A model generated the notes under the pieces. That model did no database searches. It was given only the letters and a program-made list of their open reading frames with translations, and was not told where the DNA came from. Positions 26,017-34,060 of a stretch of 64,000 bases of DNA are shown in pieces; within the stretch, counting starts at the first letter, position 1, and each line of letters begins with the position of its first letter. This DNA is from Paenibacillus eucommiae (GTDB lineage: Bacteria; Bacillota; Bacilli; Paenibacillales; NBRC-103111), in contig NZ_JAGGLB010000010.1 in NCBI RefSeq assembly GCF_017874215.1, forward strand, positions 210,533 through 274,532, given 5' to 3'. A program made the position numbers and the translations under genes.

Positions 26017-27366
26017 TCACTCCAGATCCATGCCAGATCTATGAATGTGATCCATGAATCGAATATCAGCCGCGTTTACGTGGCAGGGCAGCTGCTCATA
26101 CAATCCCATTTCTTTGATTATAGGGTAGATGTCTTGTAAGGCTTCTTTACTTAGCTTGCCGATGGTCGAATATTTCACCATGTCTTTGGAGGTTATGCCT
26201 GAGAACGCCTTGGCAAAATGATTTGTGGGCAGCACTGCTGTAATGCCAATCCCATAGTTCGCTGCGGAAAAAGGGGTATATTCACCGATAAGAATTTCTC
26301 CCGCATGCTTAATCTGATCTAGAACAAGCCGCTCAAGCTTCTCTTCACAAACAACCATTAAATGCTCAGGAGCAAACTCATTCACAAATTGGCAAGCCTG
26401 ATCGATATCCGGAGCAATAATAATGGCTCCCTTCCCGTCAGGACCAAAAACACTTTTTAAGTAAGCCTGTCTCTTCTCATCGACCTCGCCTATACACTTC
26501 CCAAGCAGGGCTTCTACTTTTTGAGCAAGATTAGTGGAAGTTGTCACGAGTATCGAAGAGGAATCCGGACCATGCTCACCTTCGTTCATCAAATCGTAAG
26601 CCAGTCTCAACGGATCGGCGCTTTCATCAGCCAGGATGATGCTTTCAGTGGGACCGATTCCTAAAACACTCTTTTTGCCATAGGTCATAGCAACACTCAT
26701 AGCGGCCGCAATTCCTCCTGGTCCAGGACCAAAAATCCCATCTACTTCCGGAATGGACTCAGCCGTTCCCTGGGAAAAACCTGCGATAATGGAAACGCCA
26801 TTTCCTACAACAAACGTATCAGCGCCGGCCAGCTTTGCTGCCGCAACGGTTCCCTGATCTCCTAACCCATCCTTTGATGGGGGCATTCCGACCACGATTT
26901 TTTTGACACCTGCCACTTTAGCCGCTGCTACTAACATGATCGATGTAGAAATTAACGGACCTTTTCTTGCCGGAATCCAAATACCGACAGCATCTAACGG
27001 GTTTACGCGTTCACCGATTACGGTCCCGGGTCTGATTTGTTTTTCCCATGATTTCGGCAGCAAGGCCAGGTTTACCTCCCGTACATTTTGAATGGCTTGT
27101 TCTATGGCCGCAAGTAATGGAGGTGACAAGGATGAGATACTTTCATCCACATAGCTGTCAGTAAGAACAAGACTGTCCAAGACAACATCATCGAATTTCT
27201 GAGTCAAGCTTTTAATCCCTTCATCACCCTTGTGTGCAACTTCATCAAATATAGATAAAACCCCACTAAGGACTTCTCTGTTAAAAAGCACTTTATGTGC
27301 CTTAAACCGTTCTGCAAGACGCTCATTTTCTTCCGGAAACCGATAAATAACACTTTTCATCTTCAT
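26017..27366 (-). CDS. Histidinol dehydrogenase-like enzyme (HisD family, altered metal ligands)
   Basis: A 449-residue HisD-fold NAD-dependent oxidoreductase. Family landmarks: PLDAVGIWIPARKGPLIST, GPTESIILADESADP, NEGEHGPDSSSILV, the catalytic pair in NEFAPEHLMVV, ANYGIGITAVLPT and a C-terminal LPCHVNAADIR. By comparison with E. coli HisD, the catalytic Glu-His (APEHL) and ligand His (EHG) and C-terminal His are kept, but the ligand Gln of SQAEH is Glu and the ligand Asp of GDYASG is Asn; PGG and NHVLPT are also changed. No other his genes adjoin it. A four-His leader peptide and attenuator lie upstream, tying expression to histidine supply. It may be a true HisD variant or a paralogue for another alcohol. 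Confidence 0.8.
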   Translation of the reverse strand: MKMKSVIYRFPEENERLAERFKAHKVLFNREVLSGVLSIFDEVAHKGDEGIKSLTQKFDDVVLDSLVLTDSYVDESISSLSPPLLAAIEQAIQNVREVNLALLPKSWEKQIRPGTVIGERVNPLDAVGIWIPARKGPLISTSIMLVAAAKVAGVKKIVVGMPPSKDGLGDQGTVAAAKLAGADTFVVGNGVSIIAGFSQGTAESIPEVDGIFGPGPGGIAAAMSVAMTYGKKSVLGIGPTESIILADESADPLRLAYDLMNEGEHGPDSSSILVTTSTNLAQKVEALLGKCIGEVDEKRQAYLKSVFGPDGKGAIIIAPDIDQACQFVNEFAPEHLMVVCEEKLERLVLDQIKHAGEILIGEYTPFSAANYGIGITAVLPTNHFAKAFSGITSKDMVKYSTIGKLSKEALQDIYPIIKEMGLYEQLPCHVNAADIRFMDHIHRSGMDLE

Positions 27367-27401
27367 TACCTCCCTAAATCTTCATGTTCATAACAAAAAA
27401 A

Positions 27402-27436
27402 GAGTCATGCAGGATAAAAAAATACCCACATGACCC
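27402..27436 (-). terminator. Attenuator terminator ahead of the hisD-like gene
   Basis: Minus-strand hairpin GGGTCATG/CATGACTC with an inner GGGTA/TATCC extension and a following run of seven T (27395-27401), 29 bases before the HisD-like start. Its position between leader peptide and structural gene is that of a classical attenuator. Confidence 0.85.
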
Positions 27437-27510
27437 TTAAGTTTCAAGTCCGTAGGTAGAACGCCAATAAGCGCCTGTACCCACGGAGAAAAATTCCGTC
27501 GTACAAACGC
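27437..27510 (-). promoter_or_regulatory. Attenuator segments with mutually exclusive pairings
   Basis: Just after the leader stop, TGTACGACGGA pairs with TCCGTGGGTACA. The second arm (TCCGTGGGTA) can instead pair with the downstream TACCTACGGA (27449-27458 region), allowing one wobble. Such a 1:2 versus 2:3 choice is how ribosome position on a leader peptide controls a terminator; the exact link to the terminator stem is not resolved by eye. Confidence 0.65.
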
Positions 27511-27546
27511 CTAACTATGATGATGGTGATTGGATTTATTAAGCAT
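27511..27546 (-). CDS. hisL: Histidine leader peptide (MLNKSNHHHHS)
   Basis: An 11-codon frame with AAGGGGG about nine bases upstream of its ATG. Four consecutive histidine codons (CAC CAT CAT CAT) immediately precede Ser and the TAG stop. A consensus promoter lies about 30 bases upstream and competing hairpins plus a terminator lie downstream, so it is almost certainly the sensor of a histidine attenuator: ribosome stalling at the His codons under His-tRNA shortage would permit transcription into the HisD-like gene. It is too short for ordinary gene calling. Confidence 0.88.
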   Translation of the reverse strand: MLNKSNHHHHS

Positions 27547-27575
27547 GAGAACAGCCCCCTTAACTACATGGGCTA

Positions 27576-27604
27576 ATTATAAATTGCACCCTGCGATTTG
27601 TAAA
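27576..27604 (-). promoter_or_regulatory. Sigma-A promoter of the hisL-hisD-like unit
   Basis: TTTACA (27599-27604) and a perfect TATAAT (27576-27581) are separated by 17 bases on the minus strand, placing transcription start just before the leader peptide. Confidence 0.85.
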
Positions 27605-27755
27605 GACATACCATTCCTATAATTTCTGCTAAAGAATGACTTGTATAGAATTTGTATAGTTGCACTTGTTACACTATTTCTAAAGGTTTTGTTGGAAATT
27701 GACGAATCTTGTCGGTTCGAAGAATACTTTACCTGTGGGGGAGGAGAGTCGCTCA

Positions 27756-28007
27756 TTGCCACGAATACATAGCATATATCCAGTCCATGAGTTCCATCTG
27801 ATTATTGAATTTGAAAACCGTGAGTTTCGCGTGGTGGACCTGCTGCTCTTTGTACAAGCCTCATCGCTCAATCAGGGGGATTTAGAGTCCGTGCAGGTTC
27901 GGCTGTGCCCGGATACCAATACGGTTCTACTTCCAGATGGCCAGTTCATCAGCGCAAACATCTTGTACGACAACAGTCTGCCGCTCCAACTGCCTTTTGA
28001 AAAATAA
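27756..28007 (+). CDS. DUF2442-type small protein
   Basis: About 83 residues. The start chosen is TTG at 27756, giving MPRIHSIYPVHEFHLIIEF, because GGGGGAGG stands 11 bases upstream and DUF2442 proteins typically begin this way; the frame is open further left. It continues ENREFRVVDLLLFVQA, as in DUF2442 proteins, which are often encoded beside a DUF4160 or toxin-like partner. Here the next gene, 32 bases on, is another small protein of similar acidic, beta-rich look (28040), so the pair may work together. Function unknown. Confidence 0.65.
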   Translation: MPRIHSIYPVHEFHLIIEFENREFRVVDLLLFVQASSLNQGDLESVQVRLCPDTNTVLLPDGQFISANILYDNSLPLQLPFEK

Positions 28008-28039
28008 CTAGTACCCTGATCAAAGAAAGGATTATTACC

Positions 28040-28291
28040 ATGCTGGTTCGCATTTTTTTCGATGAGAGGTGGATACCCGTCAATTTGCCCTTCAAGGCGT
28101 ATACGGAATCATTCCTTGAAGACTTGACAGATAAGCTTAAACATAAATTGATGGCTGTTCAGAATATGGGGACTGCTGCAGGATGGGATGAACTGCAAAT
28201 GATCGAGCTGGAGCCCTCACCCGATGGGTGGGAAGTGACTCTATACCCAAACGATAGCACAAGAAAAACAGAAAATTTCTATCTGTACTAA
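28040..28291 (+). CDS. Small hypothetical protein paired with DUF2442-type gene
   Basis: An 83-residue protein beginning MLVRIFFDERWIPVNLPF, without membrane segments or cysteine motifs; AAAGGATTA stands upstream of the ATG. It follows the DUF2442-type gene on the same strand and is convergent with the Mbl-like gene. I do not recognise the family. It might be the partner of its neighbour, but nothing in the sequence proves a toxin-antitoxin relation. Confidence 0.6.
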   Translation: MLVRIFFDERWIPVNLPFKAYTESFLEDLTDKLKHKLMAVQNMGTAAGWDELQMIELEPSPDGWEVTLYPNDSTRKTENFYLY

Positions 28292-28357
28292 ATCATTCTA
28301 AATCATTCATCCCTGCCTGCTCCCCAAAATTAAAAAAAATTATTTATTGAAGCTCGT

Positions 28358-29419
28358 TTAAGAAGACATCGCATCAGCTTCAGAGACATTGACGGGCTTA
28401 GTCTCTGTAGAGCTGTATTTGCCTAATACTTCCGCTTTATAGCTCATCATTTTCCCTGCCCCGTGAGCGATACAGTCCATCGGATTTTCTGCTAAATGAA
28501 CGGGAACGCCAATCTCTTGCTGCAGTCTCCGATCCAATCCATGGAGCAGTGCCCCGCCTCCGCATAAGAGGATTCCGCGTTCCATCACATCTCCCGCCAA
28601 TTCAGGCGGACTTTGCTCCATAGTCAGCCGGATGCTTTCTACAATCGATACAAAAAAATCATCCAAAATCTCATAAATCTCTCTGGAGGTGATAGAGATG
28701 TTTTTCGGCAAGCCTTCGACCAGATCACGGCCTCTGATATCCATCTGCTTATCATCTTCCGGCATTACCGCGGAAGCAATATTTTTCTTGATTTCCTCTG
28801 CGGTACGATCACCAATAACTAAATTGTACTTTTTTTTCACATATTCGATAATGTCCTGGTCGATCGACATGCCTCCACGGCGCACGCAGTGGCATACCAC
28901 AATTCCACCCAGCGAGATCAAGGCTACTTGACTCGTCCCGCCACCGATATCCACCACCATGCTGCCGATAGGCTCACCTACGGGAAGTCCCGCTCCAATA
29001 GCCGCGGCAAGTGGCTCTTCAATCGCTATCGATCTTCTTGCTCCCTTATGTGCAATCACTTCTTCTACAGCACGCTTCTGCACATTGGTAATCCCGCATG
29101 GCACGGAAATATACACTTGAGAACTGCGAAACCAGTTGTATTTTCCTTGTATTTTGCTTATAAAATGTTTCAACATAGCTGTAGTCATGTCAAAGTTGGC
29201 AATAACTCCATCCTTCAACGGGTAGATAACCTCCAAATTAGCCGGAGTTCTTCCGATCATCGCATAGGCTTCCGCCCCAAAGGCTTCGACTTCCCCAGTG
29301 TCCTTTCGGATTGCAACGACAGTAGGCTCCTGCAGAACGATGCCATTTCCTTCTTGATAGATCAAAGTATTGCAAGTACCCAAATCTACGCCGAACAGTT
29401 TTTCAAATCTTTTTAACAT
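28358..29419 (-). CDS. MreB/Mbl-family rod-shape actin homologue
   Basis: A 353-residue bacterial actin. Visible: phosphate-1 loop GVDLGTCNTLIY (DLGT with Cys in place of the usual Ala), phosphate-2 VVDIGGGTSQVALISLGGIV, EEPLAAAIGAGLP, the adenosine motif LCGGGALLHGLD and the Mbl/MreB-typical VRRGGMSIDQDI. It would polymerise under the membrane and guide cell-wall synthesis. The C-terminus carries a short Ser/Thr-rich extension. AAGGAG precedes ATG 29419. No mreC/mreD neighbours are present, as expected for mbl or mreBH rather than mreB; which of these it is cannot be settled here. Confidence 0.9.
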   Translation of the reverse strand: MLKRFEKLFGVDLGTCNTLIYQEGNGIVLQEPTVVAIRKDTGEVEAFGAEAYAMIGRTPANLEVIYPLKDGVIANFDMTTAMLKHFISKIQGKYNWFRSSQVYISVPCGITNVQKRAVEEVIAHKGARRSIAIEEPLAAAIGAGLPVGEPIGSMVVDIGGGTSQVALISLGGIVVCHCVRRGGMSIDQDIIEYVKKKYNLVIGDRTAEEIKKNIASAVMPEDDKQMDIRGRDLVEGLPKNISITSREIYEILDDFFVSIVESIRLTMEQSPPELAGDVMERGILLCGGGALLHGLDRRLQQEIGVPVHLAENPMDCIAHGAGKMMSYKAEVLGKYSSTETKPVNVSEADAMSS

Positions 29420-29691
29420 AGGTACGCTCCTTCTCGCTGTTCAAATTGACTATGCTCATAGTAGCGGATGTATATGTATGTAGGTGATTATGTTCAAATT
29501 GAACTGTTATCCTTCACACTATTCGCACACAACTGAACTTCTCTGGGGGTAACTATTGGATATGGTAAATAATGTATGTAAATGCGACTAAAAAAAGCAG
29601 CTTTAAGAAAGAACTGCAAGAAAGAGATGCGCTATACTCATCGTCTATTATGTTGGCTCTTGTAGGCTTATATTGTCATGTAGGATGGATA

Positions 29692-29883
29692 TTATTTATC
29701 GGGTCTGAACTTCTCTGGTTTTTTCACATAACTTTCTGTAATGAAGCCGCAATTCAAACAAAACACATGCACCAACTCAGAACCTGTATGAAAAACACCT
29801 GCATTTTCTGGTCTTACATTAGCATATCCTGCTTGGATTGCTTTTGAAAAATCACTTCGTTTACATTTTGGACATTCATTCAT
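29692..29883 (-). CDS. Small zinc-ribbon protein
   Basis: A 63-residue protein starting MNECPKCKRSDF at ATG 29883, with GGGAGG nine bases upstream; a longer frame from 30015 lacks a site. Two CxxC knuckles (CPKC and CLNC within VFCLNCGFITESYV) form a zinc ribbon. Such proteins are common in Bacillota and of unknown role; nucleic-acid or protein binding is plausible. It stands alone. The 29420-29691 stretch upstream of Mbl holds no feature I can support. Confidence 0.75.
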   Translation of the reverse strand: MNECPKCKRSDFSKAIQAGYANVRPENAGVFHTGSELVHVFCLNCGFITESYVKKPEKFRPDK

Positions 29884-30085
29884 ATAGTTTACCTCCCTAA
29901 TAGGATGTTGTCCCATGAACTCAACAATATGCTGGTTTTCCAATGAGATGCAAACATGCAAATATGTAACATGAAACATGCACCTTGCACCATGGCACCT
30001 CACTGAAGCCCGCAAAACTGCCCTAATTTCTTCAATACGAAAAAAATGACAGCTTAAATTTTAATGATCAATTTAAATGATAATT

Positions 30086-30361
30086 CTAATAATCTCTTAA
30101 AGCCCTGCCTTTTTCGTCAAGACTGAATTTCGCTTTTCTCACTGTGCCTTCCTTAACCATTTCCACTATTCTTGCAGCTGGATCTGATTTATCGACATTC
30201 GTTTTCCAGCCTTCCGTATTTACCAATTTAAAAATCTCATCCAGCTCCAATGACTTATATCCATAAAAGCCACTTAGTCCAGCCCATTCCTTCAACAGCA
30301 CTTTTACCCTATGATCGAGCTTTTCCACTGCTGTTTCTTGCTTGTTATTTCTTCTTACCAT
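30086..30361 (-). CDS. Hypothetical basic protein
   Basis: A 91-residue protein with GAGGAG upstream of its ATG (30361). It contains WAGLSGFYGYKSLELDEIFK and VEMVKEGTVRKAKFSLDEKG and is rich in Lys/Arg at the N-terminus. No membrane segment or known motif is recognised. It lies alone between the zinc-ribbon gene and repeat copy E. Confidence 0.6.
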   Translation of the reverse strand: MVRRNNKQETAVEKLDHRVKVLLKEWAGLSGFYGYKSLELDEIFKLVNTEGWKTNVDKSDPAARIVEMVKEGTVRKAKFSLDEKGRALRDY

Positions 30362-30489
30362 TTCCGATATGCTCCTCTACTTATAAAATCACTACTAATA
30401 TCATACTAGAATTATTTGCATTAGTATATCAACTCTATGGGAATCATTGAAATGGCTGCATCTAAAATGCGTCTATGGTGGCACTATGA

Positions 30490-30745
30490 GAAAAAGACCT
30501 AGTGGCGTCCTTTGATGAGCGTGTTCATGGCGTTGGTGCATGACGGAGGGAATGGCTGTGTGCTCCAGCCGCTGTTAAAGATTTGTTCCCTTGAATGGAA
30601 TGGATAAGGGGGTTGGAACAAATCTTCAAAGGCGGACGCTTCCGCTCTTCCGCCCACAGCCATTCCCTCTCTTTAGCTACAATCGCACGAATCACATAAA
30701 CACCAAGCTCAAACGAACAGCCAGCAAGGGTTTTTCTCTTAGTGT
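30490..30745 (+). repeat. Composite structured repeat, copy E (long-hairpin half only)
   Basis: The left segment and the best-preserved long hairpin (30546-30669) are present: outer stem 30546-30562/30653-30669 (GAGGGAATGGCTGTG with CACAGCCATTCCCTC) and inner stem TTAAAGATTTGTTCC with GGAACAAATCTTCAA. The conserved spacer CCAGCAAGGGTTTTTCTCTT follows, then the element stops; the palindrome array is absent. Confidence 0.85.
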
Positions 30746-30798
30746 ACTCTCTTTCCCACCTATAGAATACATTCCAATAAGAACCAACCATGGGGGAC

Positions 30799-30878
30799 AA
30801 AAAGATGCATAAGCTTTCGCAGGATTTCACTACTAATAAGCAGATTCGAGTGAAAAAACCTGCACTTTTGCATCTTTT
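30799..30878. repeat. 80-bp imperfect hairpin (small palindromic repeat)
   Basis: AAAAAGATGCA pairs with TGCATCTTTT at the ends, and GCAGGATTTCAC with GTGAAAAAACCTGC inside. A similar AAAAAGATG/CATCTTTTT stem occurs at 36807-36840. The remaining 30900-30970 stretch is a run of CAGGTC-like repeats with no gene. Confidence 0.6.
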
Positions 30879-30973
30879 AGCCGCTGATTTTTATAAGCGC
30901 ATCTAATCTAGGCCGCTCTAGTCAGGTCCAGGCAGGTCTAGCCAGGTCGGTCTAATCCAACCCAACCAGTCTC

Positions 30974-31012
30974 AAAAAAAACAAGCTCAAGCACGGTCTC
31001 TGCTTGAGCTTG
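30974..31012 (-). terminator. Rho-independent terminator of the UgtP-like gene
   Basis: Minus-strand stem CAAGCTCAAGC/GCTTGAGCTTG (11 bp, perfect) followed by eight T, nine bases after the stop codon at 31021. Confidence 0.92.
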
Positions 31013-31020
31013 GATTACTA

Positions 31021-32202
31021 TCACACCTCAGCGTACACAACCCGCCCGATGCGGCGCGGAGCCGGAACCACATTGGTTGTGTTCAGGATCGTCCGCATTG
31101 CCTGGAATGACGCCGTCTTGTTCTGATGCAGCTTCGCTTTTGCGCTTATTGCATGAAGGACCTCAGGACTTGCGGTCAGCTCCGCTAATAGGCCCAATAA
31201 GTCTGCTTCATCGTTTGCCTGCACGGCAGCGCCTGCTGATACCAGGAATGCTGCATTATCCTGCTCCTGTCCAGGAAGAGGCTTATACAACAGCATAGGC
31301 AGCTCAGTGGCAAGCGCTTCGGAAGTCGTCAATCCCCCTGGCTTCGTTATGATCAAGTCGGACAACGCCATGAGCTCGTGCACATAATCTACAAAGCCTG
31401 TCACTCTGAATCGGTGGCTGTCATGCTTCAGCTCCGCGGACAGCTTAGCCTGCAATTTCTCGTTGCGGCCGCATACAATGACGAATTGCACCGGCTTAAG
31501 TCTGGAGTCTGACTGCAACTGCTGAATAAATGCGCGGCTGATCATCCCGAGCCCGCCGCCCATGATGAGCACGGTCGGAAGAGATGGCTCCAAGCCATGC
31601 TTGTCGCGCAGCTGGCTGCGATCCATCGACCGGGCAAATTCCAGACAGATTGGAATGCCGGTTACCGTAATTCGGGAAGCCGGAACGCGCTGGGCAATAA
31701 GGGCTTCACGGACATGGTCCGAGCCGACTAGATATTTATCGGTATAAGGATGAATCCAATAGCTATGGTCGGTATAATCCGTAATTACTGTAACAGTGGG
31801 AAGATCTGTATGGCCGTGCGCCTTTAGCAGCGACATAGCTGCAGCCGCGCCTGGAAACGTGCAGACCACGACAGTCGGCTGTACATCCTCAAGGAGCTGA
31901 AGCATCCGCTTGAACGCAAACATTCTTATACGCTTGGACAATCGGGAAAAAGAATTGTCTGTACGCGTCTTTTCGAACAAATATCCATAAACGGAGGGAA
32001 ACATTTTGATCCACTGAATGTAAAGGCTGCGGCCTAGTGTATGCAAATGCGGGTGCGTCCACTCCATAAAATCAACGACTGTTGCTTCCACGTCAGAGCC
32101 GTTCAGCTGCGACGATTCGAGAATCGCCCGGGCAGCCTGCTTGTGCCCATCGCCTAAATCTCCCGAAAGTATGAGTACTTTATGTTTTTTGGTTATATTC
32201 AT
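31021..32202 (-). CDS. Diacylglycerol glucosyltransferase-like (UgtP/MGDG synthase family)
   Basis: A 393-residue GT28 membrane-surface glycosyltransferase that transfers hexose from UDP-sugar to diacylglycerol, giving glycolipid anchors for lipoteichoic acid. Visible: N-terminal LILSGDLGDGHKQAARAIL (MGDG-synthase motif), ADLP...TDYTDHSYWIHPYTD, the linker VLIMGGGLGMISR and the donor site LIITKPGGLTTSEALATELP. Length matches UgtP. GAGGTG precedes the ATG. Single gene with its own terminator; other family members include MurG-like and undecaprenyl-linked enzymes, but the GDGH motif and IHPYTD favour UgtP. Confidence 0.85.
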   Translation of the reverse strand: MNITKKHKVLILSGDLGDGHKQAARAILESSQLNGSDVEATVVDFMEWTHPHLHTLGRSLYIQWIKMFPSVYGYLFEKTRTDNSFSRLSKRIRMFAFKRMLQLLEDVQPTVVVCTFPGAAAAMSLLKAHGHTDLPTVTVITDYTDHSYWIHPYTDKYLVGSDHVREALIAQRVPASRITVTGIPICLEFARSMDRSQLRDKHGLEPSLPTVLIMGGGLGMISRAFIQQLQSDSRLKPVQFVIVCGRNEKLQAKLSAELKHDSHRFRVTGFVDYVHELMALSDLIITKPGGLTTSEALATELPMLLYKPLPGQEQDNAAFLVSAGAAVQANDEADLLGLLAELTASPEVLHAISAKAKLHQNKTASFQAMRTILNTTNVVPAPRRIGRVVYAEV

Positions 32203-32415
32203 AGAATCAGCACCTCATTATCATTCGTTCGTTTTATCGATACAAGCCTTACTCATCTGGACATAGCATTTAGAGTGAATCTTTTTGAAGATGTATTTAT
32301 TTGGTGTATTATTGTATAGCTTTATTGTAAGGGAATTTAATCATAAGCAACAGTACTAACTTTTTCTAGTACCTGGTCTCAAATATATATAGTCGGAATA
32401 TCAGCATAATTGATT

Positions 32416-32778
32416 TTAAGACAACCAAACAAATACAAGAGCCGCCAGCGCAGGAAGTCCTTGAACTAAGAGAATCGATTTTTTAGCCGTCATACCTCCA
32501 AAAATGGCCGCGATAAGAATGCAAACCAGAAAAAATAATTGAAGCTGACGAGCTACCTCTTCATTAGGGTATAACAAGCTCCAAATTAATCCCGCGGCAA
32601 GAAAGCCATTATATAATCCTTGGTTAGCTGCCAGTGATTTCGAGGCTTCTGCTACCTCCTTCGTAGTTCCGAACGCTTTCAATCCCCTGGGAGTCGTCCA
32701 CAAAAACATTTCCAAATACAAAATATACAAATGCTCCAAAGCAACAATGCCAACGAGAATCGCGCTGATCATCATCAT
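32416..32778 (-). CDS. DUF1304-family membrane protein
   Basis: A 120-residue protein with four predicted transmembrane helices. It opens ISAILVGIVALEHLYILYLE, followed by FLWTTPRGLKAFG and SLAANQGLYNGFLAAGLIW, the signature of DUF1304. GGAGG precedes ATG 32778. Single gene; function unknown in all members I know of. Confidence 0.85.
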   Translation of the reverse strand: MMMISAILVGIVALEHLYILYLEMFLWTTPRGLKAFGTTKEVAEASKSLAANQGLYNGFLAAGLIWSLLYPNEEVARQLQLFFLVCILIAAIFGGMTAKKSILLVQGLPALAALVFVWLS

Positions 32779-32865
32779 TTACTTCTTCCTCCCAGATCAA
32801 ATTATCAACTTTTTTCGGAATAGTAAAATTATACCACATATATAACTACATAGTTTTCAAAAAAA

Positions 32866-33108
32866 TCATCCCGCAGAAGCCTTACGCTTAAACAATAAAT
32901 ACATGAAGAAAGGAGCGCCTACTCCTGCTGTAAAAACCCCCGCAGGTATATCAAGCGGTTGGAAAAGCATCCGCCCGGCCAGATCCGCCAAGAGGAGAAT
33001 AATCGCACCTATGAGCGCAGACAGCGGTATGAGGATTTGATAAGCGTTGCCTGCAAGCTTTCTGGCCATATGGGGAGCTAATAATCCGATAAACGAGATT
33101 GTACCCGG
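32866..33108 (-). pseudogene. C-terminal remnant of a second FecCD-type siderophore permease
   Basis: Starting inside codons for GTISFIGLLAPHMARKLAGN and ending LFKRKASAG, this is the last quarter of a FecCD/BtuC-type ABC permease (PLSALIGAIILLLADLAGR is the usual C-terminal helix). The first three quarters are missing: the frame joins, one base out of phase, to the end of the upstream permease remnant at about 33108. The two paralogous genes seem to have recombined or lost the DNA between them. Confidence 0.85.
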
Positions 33109-33976
33109 GGAAGCAGCCAGCGATGGTCATTCCCTACCAAGTATCTGCACAAATGGGGGACGATCAACCCTATGAAAGCAATGGGACCTGCTGCGGCAAC
33201 AGCGCTTCCTGCCAGAAGCACAATAGCGATTGCCGACACAACACGTATAAGCATCATTCGTTGGCCAAGGCCCTTCGCACTCTCGTCTCCTAATGCCATC
33301 ACGTTCAACGATCCCGATAACCATAGAGCCAGAAGCAATCCTACTGACATATAGGGGAGCACGATAAGCAGATGATTCAGCTCTCTCCCTGACACAGAAC
33401 CGACCATCCAGAACAAAGCAGACTCCAGCGAGTGTTTATTAATCAACATCATCCCCGAAGTGATTGAAGAAGCAAAGGCTGCTACAGATGCCCCCGCTAA
33501 CGTGAGTTTAATGGGTTCAAACCCTCCTCTTCCCTGCATGCCCAAAGCATAAACCAAGAATGAAGTGACAGCCGCCCCGGCAAAAGCAAGCCAGACCATT
33601 CTGCTCATCGTTAGCGATGAACCAAAGACAGCGAGGCCAATCACAATGAATAAGACTGCTCCCGAATTGATCCCGAATTGATCCCGAATATGGACGGAGA
33701 AGCTAGTGGATTTCTCGTTAATACTTGCATAAGAGTACCTGCAATAGCCAGGCTTGCCCCTACAGCCGCGGCTATCAACGCACGTGGTACGCGTGTATTC
33801 GTAATAATCAGGTGTTCATTAGAGCCATCGAATTGATTGTAAGCCAGCCACAAATCTCTCAGGCCGAATTGATGAATACCAAATAAAACACTAGCAAGCA
33901 TACAGATAAGCAGCACAATAAAACCTGCCCCCAGACCCCATAGCTTTCCTTGGCGGCTTTGCATCCATATAGTCAC
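33106..33976 (-). pseudogene. FecCD-type siderophore permease broken by an 11-bp duplication
   Basis: The N-terminal part reads LWGLGAGFIVLLICMLASVL, RVPRALIAAAVGASLAIAGT and NPLASPSIFGINSGS, then shifts frame. The rest continues as IGLAVFGSSLTMSRMVWLAF to VPHLCRYLVGNDHRWLLP. The break is an exact tandem duplication CCCGAATTGAT at 33661-33671 and 33672-33682; removing one copy restores INSGAVLFIVIGLAV. Near 33110 the gene is cut and fused to the end of a second permease. It would have formed the membrane channel for iron-siderophore import with the binding protein encoded upstream; no ATPase gene adjoins. Clearly non-functional unless rescued by frameshifting. Confidence 0.9.
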
Positions 33977-34060
33977 CTTCGTTCCTCCTCCAAATCATAA
34001 ATAAGCTAACACCAGTAATAATGACGTTAGCTTTTAGCTTGATGAACCTTACCAAGTTAC

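Noticed and set aside
27367..27600. T-box riboswitch upstream of the HisD-like gene
   Set aside because: No T-box bulge consensus or specifier-loop layout was found, and a His-codon leader peptide explains control better.
29572..29847. Plus-strand ORF opposite the zinc-ribbon gene
   Set aside because: No ribosome site and it overlaps the better supported minus-strand zinc-ribbon protein.
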